In this document: positions 50,496 to 58,751 of the stretch, one piece after another
Position numbering within the stretch: position 1 is the stretch's first letter
How the letters are laid out: each line of letters starts with the position of its first letter
Assembly (NCBI GenBank): GCA_050951585.1
Contig: JBMNJI010000006.1
Span: forward strand, 509,141 to 573,140
Length of the DNA: 64,000 bases
From: UBA3937 sp050951585
Lineage (GTDB): Bacteria; Bacillota; Peptococcia; DRI-13; DTU073
Direction of reading: 5' to 3'
Notes under the pieces: model-generated
Databases searched by the model: none
Told to the model about the DNA's origin: nothing
What the model saw: the letters and a program-made list of their open reading frames with translations, nothing else
Position numbers and translations under genes: made by a program

Positions 50496-52004
50496 TCATT
50501 TTTTTAACAATCCCAGAAAACCTCTCGCCAACGCCCGCCCGATTTGTGTCCCGATTGAAGTCATCGCTGATTTGGCTAGTTTTTCAAGGGGTGTATCGGA
50601 GTTCCGTCTGCGACGACTACTCCCGCTGTCTGCGCCACTGCTGCTCCTCTTTTTACTGCTTTTACTCCCGCCACTACCTTTTTTATTACTTTCCCCATCA
50701 TCCGGGCCGGCCGCCTCTTCCACCCGACTTAACATCTCATAGGCCGAAACCCGGTCAATCTGTTTGTCATATACAGCCCGCAGCGGAGATTGTTGAATCA
50801 GGTTGTTGCGCTCCTGAATAAGCAGCGGACCGATTTGACTACGCGGAGGAAGAATAAACGCTCGTTCCACGATCGACGGACTTCCTTCTTCATCCAAAAG
50901 AGAAACCAAAGCTTCCCCCACTCCTAATTGGGTAATGACCTCCACCACATCAAGGTCCGGATTGGTTCGGAAAGTCTCCGCCGCAGCTTTAACCGCTTTT
51001 TGATCACGGGGAGTAAATGCCCTTAAAGCGTGCTGTACCCTGTTTCCTAACTGACCCAGCACCTCCTCCGGAATATCAAGGGGGTTCTGGGTAATAAAAA
51101 AGATTCCCACTCCTTTTGATCTGATTAATCTTACCACCTGTTCAATTTTGTCCAGTAACACTTTGGGGGTTTCGTCAAAAAGCAAATGGGCTTCATCAAA
51201 GAAAAAGACCAGCTTCGGTTTCTCTAAATCTCCCACCTCCGGTAAAACTTCAAAAAGCTCCGCCAGTAACCAGAGTAAGAATGTGGCATAGAGAGCCGGT
51301 GCCTGATACAATTCATCCGCCGCCAAAATATTGATCTTTCCGCGTCCGGCAGCATCCGTTTGCAGGAAATCCAGGATATTTAAGGCCGGTTCACCAAAAA
51401 GGTAGTCTCCGCCCTGTTCCTCCAGCCTTAATAAAGCTCTTTGAATGACGCCGATACTTTGTTTAGAGACAGTCCCATACTGGATGGAAAATTCCTGCGC
51501 CTGCTCGGCCACATAGGTCAACATGGCTTTCAAATCCTTCAAATCCAGTAGCAACATCCCGCGGTCATCAGCAATTTTAAAGACTAGACTCAACACACTA
51601 CTTTGTGTTTCGTTCAGATTTAGTAATCTAGCCAACAATAACGGTCCCATCTCCGAAATGGTGGTACGCACGGAATGTCCCTGCCGGCCAAAAACATCCC
51701 AAAAGACAACCGGAAACCCGTTATACGCAAAGGCTTCCGCAGCTATACCCAGTTTTACCAGGCGCTTCTCCACCTGCGGATTACCGGCACCTGTTTTACT
51801 GAGCCCGGATAAATCCCCTTTCACATCAGCTAAAAACACCGGCACGCCAATGGAGCTGAAAGCTTCCGCTAATACCTGTAAAGTAACTGTCTTCCCTGTC
51901 CCGGTAGCTCCGGCAATTAAGCCATGACGATTCGCCATTTTCGCAAGTAAGCTGATCTCCCGCTCATTCTTCGCAATTGGCAGACTGTATAGTTCTTCTC
52001 CCAT
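50496..52004 (-). CDS. HerA-like (DUF853/YjgR) ATPase
   Basis: 502 residues from the ATG at 52004, right after GGGGAGGGAGA; a GTG at 52025 precedes that site. The RecA-type ATPase has Walker A GATGTGKTVTL near residue 34, LADVKGDLSGLSK, Walker B LVFFFDEAHLLFD and ITQNPLDIPEEVLGQLG, the layout of the DUF853/YjgR family of HerA-FtsK relatives. A low-complexity Ser/Lys/Gly linker (GSGGSKSSKKRSSSG) leads to a short C-terminal helix. The physiological role is undefined; a DNA-translocating or repair function is suggested by HerA. No nuclease partner such as NurA is adjacent. Confidence 0.85.
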   Translation of the reverse strand: MGEELYSLPIAKNEREISLLAKMANRHGLIAGATGTGKTVTLQVLAEAFSSIGVPVFLADVKGDLSGLSKTGAGNPQVEKRLVKLGIAAEAFAYNGFPVVFWDVFGRQGHSVRTTISEMGPLLLARLLNLNETQSSVLSLVFKIADDRGMLLLDLKDLKAMLTYVAEQAQEFSIQYGTVSKQSIGVIQRALLRLEEQGGDYLFGEPALNILDFLQTDAAGRGKINILAADELYQAPALYATFLLWLLAELFEVLPEVGDLEKPKLVFFFDEAHLLFDETPKVLLDKIEQVVRLIRSKGVGIFFITQNPLDIPEEVLGQLGNRVQHALRAFTPRDQKAVKAAAETFRTNPDLDVVEVITQLGVGEALVSLLDEEGSPSIVERAFILPPRSQIGPLLIQERNNLIQQSPLRAVYDKQIDRVSAYEMLSRVEEAAGPDDGESNKKGSGGSKSSKKRSSSGADSGSSRRRRNSDTPLEKLAKSAMTSIGTQIGRALARGFLGLLKK

Positions 52005-52148
52005 GTTCTCCCTCCCCAATAACACAAGAATATATCTGTTACCTTAATTCCACACCGAAAATGTTTTTCCTACTACCGCTTGAATATATCTCCTAAATTT
52101 GGACAAAATAGCTCTTGAATACTAAAGAAAAAGAAAGAGGGAAAAGAA

Positions 52149-52394
52149 ATGAACCAACATATTCACTGCATTATTAATGACTGCCACTATTATGGTCAGG
52201 GGAACAAATGTCAGGCTAAGGAAATTCTTGTGGCGACTGATCTGTTTGGCGAAAACCAACCTGATAATATTGATTGTGAAATGGCCGCCGAATTATCTCC
52301 CCAGGAAGCGGGAACCTGTTTAAAAACCTGCTGTAAAACGTATGTTCCTAGGGGCTCAAATAAAGTAACCGCTGATAATGTAACAAAGCTCTAA
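52149..52394 (+). CDS. Single-domain DUF1540 protein
   Basis: 81 residues. The Cys pattern IHCIINDCHYYGQGNKC, then TCLKTCCKTYVP, is the DUF1540 knuckle also seen twice in the protein at 12854. AAAGAGGGAAAAGAA precedes the ATG. A terminator follows the stop. The function is unknown; the four or five cysteines suggest metal binding. Confidence 0.82.
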   Translation: MNQHIHCIINDCHYYGQGNKCQAKEILVATDLFGENQPDNIDCEMAAELSPQEAGTCLKTCCKTYVPRGSNKVTADNVTKL

Positions 52395-52422
52395 TAAGAT
52401 AGTTGCGCCGATCCACTGACAA

Positions 52423-52470
52423 AGGAGCTGTTGAGCACGAAAAATATTTCGTCCGACAACTCCTTATTTT
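52423..52470 (+). terminator. Terminator after the DUF1540 gene
   Basis: The outer AAGGAG/CTCCTT stem and inner ACGAAA/TTTCGT stem enclose a small loop and are followed by TATTTT. Confidence 0.65.
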
Positions 52471-52604
52471 CATGAAAAAAACATCCGTTAATATGGTAGA
52501 ATTATTTAGGGAACTATGTAAAGGTTATTTTCGTCAGTTAAACTATAGCAATCAAGATACCGGCATAAGTAATTATTTCTTTTGTAAAGGCAGGTGATGA
52601 TAAA

Positions 52605-53030
52605 ATGTTTAAACACATCCGTTTGCTCTCTCTTTTGTCAGCGCTGCTCCTCTTTTCTTCATTGGCTGTAGGCTGTAATTTCTTCAATAAAGACGGCAAA
52701 ACGACGCCGCAGAATCAGACACAGTCTGAGAACCAGACTAGCCCTGATTCCCAAAACAACCAGGACACCACGACACAGGATCCACAAGATGCCGAAACGA
52801 ATACCAGCCAAACCGGCACCGGTGTATATCAAGGGCAGATTGATAGTAACTCGGTGGAAATTGAAGTAAATAAAGGAACAGCAAAAGTACCAACAGCATT
52901 CCAGCTTTCCGAGGAACTAAAAAGGGATCTGGCCGAAAGCAATTTAGGTACAGGTGATAAAGTAACGTTTACCTATGAGAGCCCCAAGGAAGGTCAACCC
53001 ATTCTTACGGAAATAGCTAAACAGGAATAG
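52605..53030 (+). CDS. Small lipoprotein with Gln/Asn/Thr-rich linker
   Basis: 141 residues. A type II signal peptide with lipobox LAVGC at residues 20-24 is followed by a hydrophilic linker of about 45 residues (Gln, Asn, Thr, Asp, Ser). A small beta-rich domain follows with VYQGQIDSNSVEIEV and KVTFTYESPKEGQPILTEI, which looks OB-like. GCAGGTGATGATAAA precedes the ATG. It is upstream of, and may be co-transcribed with, the GH18 gene. I recognise no specific family. Confidence 0.75.
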   Translation: MFKHIRLLSLLSALLLFSSLAVGCNFFNKDGKTTPQNQTQSENQTSPDSQNNQDTTTQDPQDAETNTSQTGTGVYQGQIDSNSVEIEVNKGTAKVPTAFQLSEELKRDLAESNLGTGDKVTFTYESPKEGQPILTEIAKQE

Positions 53031-53104
53031 GCGTAAGATTTTTTTACGTCTATTCTTTTTAGTGAACAGCAATTCATCGAAACAAAACGGAGGTACACAT
53101 AAAC

Positions 53105-54406
53105 ATGAAAACCCGCTATCACAAAAAAATAGAGCCCCGCATCAGCATCATTTTTTACATAGCCATTTTCACTGCTTCTCTTCTGCTTTCAGCACACCCG
53201 ACTTTGGCCCAAACAGCACCAAGCGCACCCGCACCATCCGCGCCAATTCCCGTCTTTATTGATGAACTGCCCCTCTCTTTTGATGTGCCCCCAGTGATTA
53301 AAGATGGACGAACTCTGGTGCCCTTCCGGGCCATTGCCGAAGGCTTAAGGATTAAAGTGGACTGGAACGGAACAACACAAACGGTGCAAGGAACAACCGC
53401 CGGGAAAACCCTAATCTTAAATATTGGCAATCATACTGCTTTTCTGAACGGTGAAGCTATTTTTCTGGACGTGCCGCCGGAAATAAACAATGGCCGCACC
53501 CTTATTCCCTTGCGGATTTTCAGTGAAACATTAGGCTTTCAGGTGGATTGGCTGGACAACGAACGAATGATCAAAATATGGTCTCCTCCGTCTCACCTGC
53601 CGGTGACCGGTTTCTATGCCTTAGGCAGCTCAGGGGCAAGCAGCTGGAAAAACCTTTTCCTGAAAGACTTTCCGGAAGCAGAAGCAGGCAATACCGATAT
53701 CGTCAATAAAATTGCCCTGGGCTGGTATTCTCTTGATGAAAACGGCTATCTGCTAACCAAAAGTGCTACCGGCTGGCAGAGACCCTCCGGTTGGGAAACG
53801 GTTTTGGAGACGGCCAAGCAATACAATTTAAAAACCGAAATGGTCGTCCATATGACGGATCAAAACGGGGGTCTCAGACGTCTGATCGCGGACTCATCTG
53901 CGACCCGCAATGCTGTAGAAAGCATCACTAATGAAGCCGTAAGCTTTTATCATGCGGTTAATCTTGATCTGGAAGGGCTGGGCTGGCAGGAACAAGGGGA
54001 TACGCTAAGTGCGACCCGCCATGATTTTTCTAATTTCGTGAATCAGCTTTATAACGAGCTGCAAAAATACAATCTCAATTTGACCTTAACCCTGCACGCT
54101 CCCAATAGTGCTTACCCCGGCTATGATTACCAGACGCTCGGAAATTGCTGTGATGAAATCATCATAATGGCTTATGACTATGGCCCCAAGCCCGAACCGC
54201 TGCAACTGGTCACCGCGGCCATCGAGGAAGCTCTGCAAACAGTCCCCGCCGAAAAACTGATGCTGGGGGTTTCCATTCCCGGTGAAACAGGCAACAGCCT
54301 CAGGCAAAAAATAGGGATAGCGAAACGGTATAACCTAAAAGGAATCGCTCTCTGGCGTCTGGGACTCGTTACCCCGGAGATGTGGAATATCTTAGAAAAA
54401 AGATAA
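53105..54406 (+). CDS. Secreted GH18 glycosidase with copper-amine-oxidase-N-like domains
   Basis: 433 residues. A signal peptide ends near LAQTAPS, with an Ala/Pro-rich spacer. Two copper-amine-oxidase N-terminal-type (stalk) units follow: KDGRTLVPFRAIAEGL with VDWNGTTQTVQG, and NNGRTLIPLRIFSETLG with VDWLDNERMIKIW. Residues ~175-433 form a GH18 barrel with VNLDLEGLGW, where the Glu of DLEG is the likely acid/base, and MAYDYGPKPEPLQ. Such YaaH/YvbX-type proteins hydrolyse amino-sugar glycans in cortex or cell wall. The stalk units are typical of clostridial surface proteins. The ribosome binding site is GGAGGT. Confidence 0.85.
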   Translation: MKTRYHKKIEPRISIIFYIAIFTASLLLSAHPTLAQTAPSAPAPSAPIPVFIDELPLSFDVPPVIKDGRTLVPFRAIAEGLRIKVDWNGTTQTVQGTTAGKTLILNIGNHTAFLNGEAIFLDVPPEINNGRTLIPLRIFSETLGFQVDWLDNERMIKIWSPPSHLPVTGFYALGSSGASSWKNLFLKDFPEAEAGNTDIVNKIALGWYSLDENGYLLTKSATGWQRPSGWETVLETAKQYNLKTEMVVHMTDQNGGLRRLIADSSATRNAVESITNEAVSFYHAVNLDLEGLGWQEQGDTLSATRHDFSNFVNQLYNELQKYNLNLTLTLHAPNSAYPGYDYQTLGNCCDEIIIMAYDYGPKPEPLQLVTAAIEEALQTVPAEKLMLGVSIPGETGNSLRQKIGIAKRYNLKGIALWRLGLVTPEMWNILEKR

Positions 54407-54453
54407 ATACCTCAAGGAAGCGTCATTAATGCTTCGTGGAAAGGAGGATCAAG

Positions 54454-54657
54454 ATGCTGCCCCTATATCTTTTCCCCAATTTACTGGTGTTAATTATCGT
54501 TGGCTTGGCATTATTTTTGCTGGTTACTGCGCTTTTTCAATGGCTCTGGAACATTACGATGCCCGATGTCTTTAATCTGAAAAAAATTAATTACTGGCAG
54601 GCCTTTCGTTTACTGCTGATTGCCGCATTACTTTTCGGCTGTGTAAGATTGGTTTAA
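54454..54657 (+). CDS. Small two-helix membrane protein
   Basis: 67 residues from the ATG at 54454, preceded by AAAGGAGGA; the longer start overlaps that site. Two hydrophobic helices (LLVLIIVGLALFLLVTALF and FRLLLIAALLFGCVRLV) flank a loop with TMPDVFNL and INYWQAF. Short proteins with a TMPxxF...ITxWQAFxLLLL...LLFG pattern occur widely in bacteria, without known function. It follows the GH18 gene by about 47 nt. Confidence 0.72.
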   Translation: MLPLYLFPNLLVLIIVGLALFLLVTALFQWLWNITMPDVFNLKKINYWQAFRLLLIAALLFGCVRLV

Positions 54658-54680
54658 TAAGGTTATACTACTGCCTACAT

Positions 54681-54725
54681 AAAACAGTAGCCCGATTAGT
54701 TAGATGCTAATCGGGCTTCTGTTTT
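54681..54725. terminator. Bidirectional terminator between convergent genes
   Basis: AGCCCGATTAG/CTAATCGGGCT extended by AAAACAG/CTGTTTT. It ends the small membrane protein gene and overlaps the stop of the ABC permease gene. Confidence 0.9.
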
Positions 54726-56121
54726 ATTCATTCCGGATGGCGCTAATCGGGCTGAGGCGCACTGCCCGGTAAGCAGGATACAAACCCGCCACCAGACCGA
54801 TAATAATGGCAAAACCCACGGCGAAAAGGGCCAGATACGGTGGAATCAAAGAGATATTCGTCACTTCCTCCATCGCCATGCCGTTATTTAGGTATTGTCC
54901 GGCAATATGATTAATTATTTTGGAGACTCCGTAACTTAAGCCCAAGCCCAAGGTGCCGCCGATAAAACCAATCATCCCTGCTTCGACCATAAAAAGTGAG
55001 TGGATGTCCGAAAAAGTAGCCCCAATTACTTTCATAATCCCGATCTCTTTGGTTCTTTCATAGATGGACATAATCATCGTATTGGTGATCCCCAGGGCGG
55101 CAACCAGCAACGTGATGGCTCCAATGCCTCCTAAAATAGCCTGCACCGTCCGGGAAGTCTTTTCAATCCCTTCCAGCGAATCAGCAATGGACCAACAGCT
55201 ATAGCCTAAATCCTTTATCGCCTGCGAAACCTGACCGGTAACCTCAACACCGGCCGTCCGTACCATGATATAACTATAATCATTTTCTCTGTCCTCGTCA
55301 TCTCTGCGCGTAGAAGTTACCCGTCCGATTCGTGTACCGGCGGAAATAATCATTTTTTCCTGCATCGGCGACATGTTTCCGTTATTTCCTTGCGCGCCCG
55401 AGAGCATATATTGGCGGATTCTTTTGATATCCTCAATGGAGCCAAACATTTGATAGGCATACTCCTTTTCGTTTCCATCCAATACGCCGACAACCGTATA
55501 ATTAAAGTTTCTCTTCTTCCCCGCTCTATTCTGAATCATCAGGGTCAACCGTTTATCCATCATTTCGCTGGGATCGCCTTGCTCATTCCTCCTGTAATCG
55601 TACTTGCCCCGCTCCATCATCCGCCGGTCACTTTCCGAAAAAAACTGATTAATCACCTGACTACCGGCAACAACCACATTACTATCACCCGCCTCCAGTA
55701 AACGGCCATAAAGAGGCGTATATTCCAATTGGTTCATCACGGCCGCATCAATCCCGATCAACTGCGCCCAGCCGCTTTTCTGCCCAAGGCGCGCTTCGCC
55801 GCCCAATTCAAAGGCAGGAGAGACGGCTATTACTCCCTCCAGCCCCTTAAGCTCGGCGACAGCATCATCATTAAGCCGCTTGGCCTCCCCGACGGGATTC
55901 CCTTCATCATCAAAAACCATCCCCTGATGAATCTGAATCATGGTCAGACTGCCCCATCTTTCCATGCTTTTTCGCTGGCTTTCGTCGAGTCCGATCCCTA
56001 AGGAGAGCATGACTACAATCGAGGTAGTTCCGATTAAAACCCCTAAAACCGTCAGAATTGTCCGCAGCTTGCGCCGCCAGAGGTTTTGTCTGGCCAGTTT
56101 AATCAAATCCAGCTTATTCAT
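54724..56121 (-). CDS. MacB/FtsX-type ABC transporter permease
   Basis: 465 residues from the ATG at 56121; GTGAGGAA precedes it and the start overlaps the stop of the preceding gene by 8 nt. The topology is MacB-like: one N-terminal helix (TILTVLGVLIGTTSIVVML), a periplasmic-type domain of ~290 residues, then three helices (AILGGIGAITLLVAALGITN, GFIGGTLGLGLSYGV, FAVGFAIIIGLVAGLYPA) with the SIYERTKEIGIMKVIGA coupling motif and the end YRAVRLSPISAIRNE. It forms a mechanotransmission-type ABC system with the ATPase and the membrane-anchored partner encoded upstream. Confidence 0.92.
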   Translation of the reverse strand: MNKLDLIKLARQNLWRRKLRTILTVLGVLIGTTSIVVMLSLGIGLDESQRKSMERWGSLTMIQIHQGMVFDDEGNPVGEAKRLNDDAVAELKGLEGVIAVSPAFELGGEARLGQKSGWAQLIGIDAAVMNQLEYTPLYGRLLEAGDSNVVVAGSQVINQFFSESDRRMMERGKYDYRRNEQGDPSEMMDKRLTLMIQNRAGKKRNFNYTVVGVLDGNEKEYAYQMFGSIEDIKRIRQYMLSGAQGNNGNMSPMQEKMIISAGTRIGRVTSTRRDDEDRENDYSYIMVRTAGVEVTGQVSQAIKDLGYSCWSIADSLEGIEKTSRTVQAILGGIGAITLLVAALGITNTMIMSIYERTKEIGIMKVIGATFSDIHSLFMVEAGMIGFIGGTLGLGLSYGVSKIINHIAGQYLNNGMAMEEVTNISLIPPYLALFAVGFAIIIGLVAGLYPAYRAVRLSPISAIRNE

Positions 56122-57916
56122 TGAAAAATTCCTCACTCGCTCTTTTTCTTCTCATCCGCAGGATATAAAACGCTTCCACCACGATCACGAGAATCAGTAA
56201 AATGGTCAGGCCCTTCGTCTTCAGCAAATTCACAAAACCACCGCCGGCCCCGGACTTCCCGTCCATCGGCATGCCGGGCTTCCCGGGCATTTCCGGACCC
56301 ATGCCGCCTTCCATCCCCTTCGGAGGCATTTGCTGGGCCATAACCTCCACCGTAAAGGGCTGCTCTACCCTCACATCTTTATTATTATTGTCGATATAAT
56401 TAAAGACCACTTTGCCTTCCAGGGTTCCTTCCTTCTGCGGAATAATCATGCCCTGATAATAATCACTGGCGCCGATCTCCAGATTGCCCACAAAATATGT
56501 CCCGTTTTCCTTTTCAAAATCGCCTTCCACCGTCACCAAAAAATTCCCTAAAGCCACTTTCCCCACATTAACAAACTCGGCGGAAACCGGTATCATTTCA
56601 CCCACAGAACACTGCGGAGGAACATCGGTAGAGATAATTTGCAATTTGCATTCCTGGGTTACCGGAATATTCACTTGTTCTTCACAGGTCAGATTAGTCC
56701 CTTGCCGATCTTCATACTCAATATCCACCGGCACGATATAGGTCTTGGCCACCGCATTCGGATCTACATATAAATCAATATCCTTTTGCAAAACGGTTTT
56801 CCCGGGGATGTAGTCAATAAAAAAGCTATTACTGCTGTTCACCGGAGAAAAAACCGTCCCGCCGGTAGTGGTCGTTCCCGTTGCGGAATCCTCAATTTTA
56901 ATCACACCGAGGGATATTTTGACGTTTTTCACCGCCCGTTGATTCGTATTCTCGATATAAAGGCGCAAGGTAACGGTGTTTCCGGCCAGAACCTTTTCGG
57001 CTGATAAAGTATACTTATTGACGATTACCCTCGGCTTAGTGCCTATCTCCATTTCTTCTTCGGGCAAAGGCAGATTAATGGACTCTTCAATCGCCTCCTC
57101 TTTATTGGCTTGATAATCAAAGCCCATTTTTAAGGTGACCGCATTTGTTGTCTTGGTATCTTTGGCTTTTAATTGATACGTTACTACGGTCTGTTCACCT
57201 TTCCCGATGCGCATAATATTTTTTCGGTTGGAAATATCGATCACTTTAAAGTTGTCCCCACCCACCAAGGTAAAAATCACATTACGCGCTTCCGTACTTT
57301 TGCTTAGATTCTCGACCACAAAACTGGCAGTAAAACCCTCAAGAATATCCGGATTCGCGGGATTAATCTTGACCTCCTTAACCATCAGCACCGGTTTGGT
57401 TAAATCATAGGTAACCGGCACCTTAATACTGGCCGTTGCTTTGACCGATTTTTTAAAGGTCGCATCCTGGGTAGTCAAATCAATCAATAATTCATAATCT
57501 TTATTCTGCGCTTCGGCATCAACTAAAAAAGTGACCATTACCGTTCTGCTCTCGCCACCTTTAATACTGTCAATGGTCAGATCCTGTCCCGGTTTAACCG
57601 TGAAAGGATAGCTTCCTTTGCTCTGGTCATTCCCTTTGACATCAAAAGTCAAGGTAGAGTTAAAGCCGGGATTGTTGGTCAGATTCCGGATGATGAAAGA
57701 AAGGGTGAATTCGCCCCCGGCCACAGCATCCTCCGCATCGATCTTTTCCAAAACAAGAATCGGTTCGATGGTGTCCGTTTCAAGAACTGCCGCCTGTAGC
57801 GGATTAACCTGCCAGACTATCCCACAGGCAAAGAAAAACATCAGAATGAAAATAAGAGCCATCCCTTTAGAAAAAGCTTTATGAAAAGTTCCTCTTTTAA
57901 ATCTATTTCCCAACAT
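56114..57916 (-). CDS. Exported CARDB/COG1361-like protein with C-terminal anchor
   Basis: 600 residues from the ATG at 57916, 5 nt after AAGAGGAGTG and 14 nt after the ATPase stop; longer starts lie inside the ATPase gene. A signal helix (ALIFILMFFFACGIVWQVNP) is followed by four or five Ig-like beta-sandwich units of the CARDB/COG1361 type (EFTLSFIIRNLTNNPG, FTASFVVENLSKSTEARNV, VTLRLYIENTNQRAVKNV, IPVSAEFVNVGKVALGNF). A Gly/Met/Pro-rich linker leads to a C-terminal helix (GLTILLILVIVVEAFYILRM). In archaea and clostridia such proteins accompany MacB-type ABC systems. The role could be periplasmic adaptor or substrate capture. The substrate is unknown. Confidence 0.82.
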   Translation of the reverse strand: MLGNRFKRGTFHKAFSKGMALIFILMFFFACGIVWQVNPLQAAVLETDTIEPILVLEKIDAEDAVAGGEFTLSFIIRNLTNNPGFNSTLTFDVKGNDQSKGSYPFTVKPGQDLTIDSIKGGESRTVMVTFLVDAEAQNKDYELLIDLTTQDATFKKSVKATASIKVPVTYDLTKPVLMVKEVKINPANPDILEGFTASFVVENLSKSTEARNVIFTLVGGDNFKVIDISNRKNIMRIGKGEQTVVTYQLKAKDTKTTNAVTLKMGFDYQANKEEAIEESINLPLPEEEMEIGTKPRVIVNKYTLSAEKVLAGNTVTLRLYIENTNQRAVKNVKISLGVIKIEDSATGTTTTGGTVFSPVNSSNSFFIDYIPGKTVLQKDIDLYVDPNAVAKTYIVPVDIEYEDRQGTNLTCEEQVNIPVTQECKLQIISTDVPPQCSVGEMIPVSAEFVNVGKVALGNFLVTVEGDFEKENGTYFVGNLEIGASDYYQGMIIPQKEGTLEGKVVFNYIDNNNKDVRVEQPFTVEVMAQQMPPKGMEGGMGPEMPGKPGMPMDGKSGAGGGFVNLLKTKGLTILLILVIVVEAFYILRMRRKRASEEFFNE

Positions 57917-57929
57917 TATTACACTCCTC

Positions 57930-58658
57930 TTATTCTTCATTTTTTTCATTTTTGGTAATCCCTTGAGCATTTGTATTATTAACAATCTTTATTATCTTCC
58001 CATCACGCATACTGATTACTCGATCTCCATATTGCGCTATCTCCAGGTCATGGGTAACCATAATTATGGTCACCCCGGCACTCTTGGCTTTTTCTTTTAA
58101 AATCTCCATTATCTCGATCGTTGTCTTACTGTCAAGGTTTCCGGTCGGTTCATCCGCGAAAATAATTTTGGGATTATTCACCAAGGCCCGGGCAATACTA
58201 ACTCTCTGCTGCTGTCCTCCGCTCATCTCCGTTGGCTTATTTTTCAGCCGGTTGCCCAGCCCAACCTGTAGCAAAAGTTCGCGGGCCCGTTTTTGCCGGA
58301 GCTTTTTATCCACCCGGTCAAAAATCAGCGGTAAAGCAACATTCTCCAAAGCCGTTAGTGATGGAATGAGATTGTATGATTGAAAAATAAAACCCATATA
58401 CTTGCGGCGGAAACCAGCCATGTTTTTTTCTTTCATCTTCGTCAGGGAAACACCCCTCAATAGTACTTCCCCTTTGGTCGCCCGCTCTAATCCGGCCATA
58501 ATATGTAATAACGTTGACTTACCGGAACCGGATGTTCCTAGAATACACAAAAACTCGCCTTCTTCTATTTCCAGATTCACATTGTCAAGAGCGGTAATTA
58601 CTTCCTGCCCCAGACGATATTTTTTGGTAAGGCCTTTTATTTCAATTAATGCCGCCAA
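57930..58658 (-). CDS. LolD/MacB-type ABC transporter ATPase
   Basis: 242 residues from a TTG at 58658, 6 nt after GGAGGTG; a GTG at 58667 overlaps that site. Walker A is GTSGSGKSTLLHIMAG, the Q-loop is FIFQSYNLIP, the signature is MSGGQQQRVSIARAL, Walker B is IIFADEPTGNLDS, and the switch is VTHD. It is the first gene of the ATPase-adaptor-permease operon and energises the MacB-type permease. The operon could export a peptide or lipoprotein or act on the envelope. Confidence 0.93.
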   Translation of the reverse strand: MAALIEIKGLTKKYRLGQEVITALDNVNLEIEEGEFLCILGTSGSGKSTLLHIMAGLERATKGEVLLRGVSLTKMKEKNMAGFRRKYMGFIFQSYNLIPSLTALENVALPLIFDRVDKKLRQKRARELLLQVGLGNRLKNKPTEMSGGQQQRVSIARALVNNPKIIFADEPTGNLDSKTTIEIMEILKEKAKSAGVTIIMVTHDLEIAQYGDRVISMRDGKIIKIVNNTNAQGITKNEKNEE

Positions 58659-58751
58659 TAAACGCACCTCCTTCTTTTGGGAATAGACGAGGAAAACGGT
58701 AAAAAGTTCCGTTATTTTTTACCATACTGCAAAATTTCTCAGCGTACATTT

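Noticed and set aside
52403..52597. 64-codon ORF after the DUF1540 gene
   Set aside because: It has no ribosome binding site and runs across a terminator hairpin; the composition is not protein-like.
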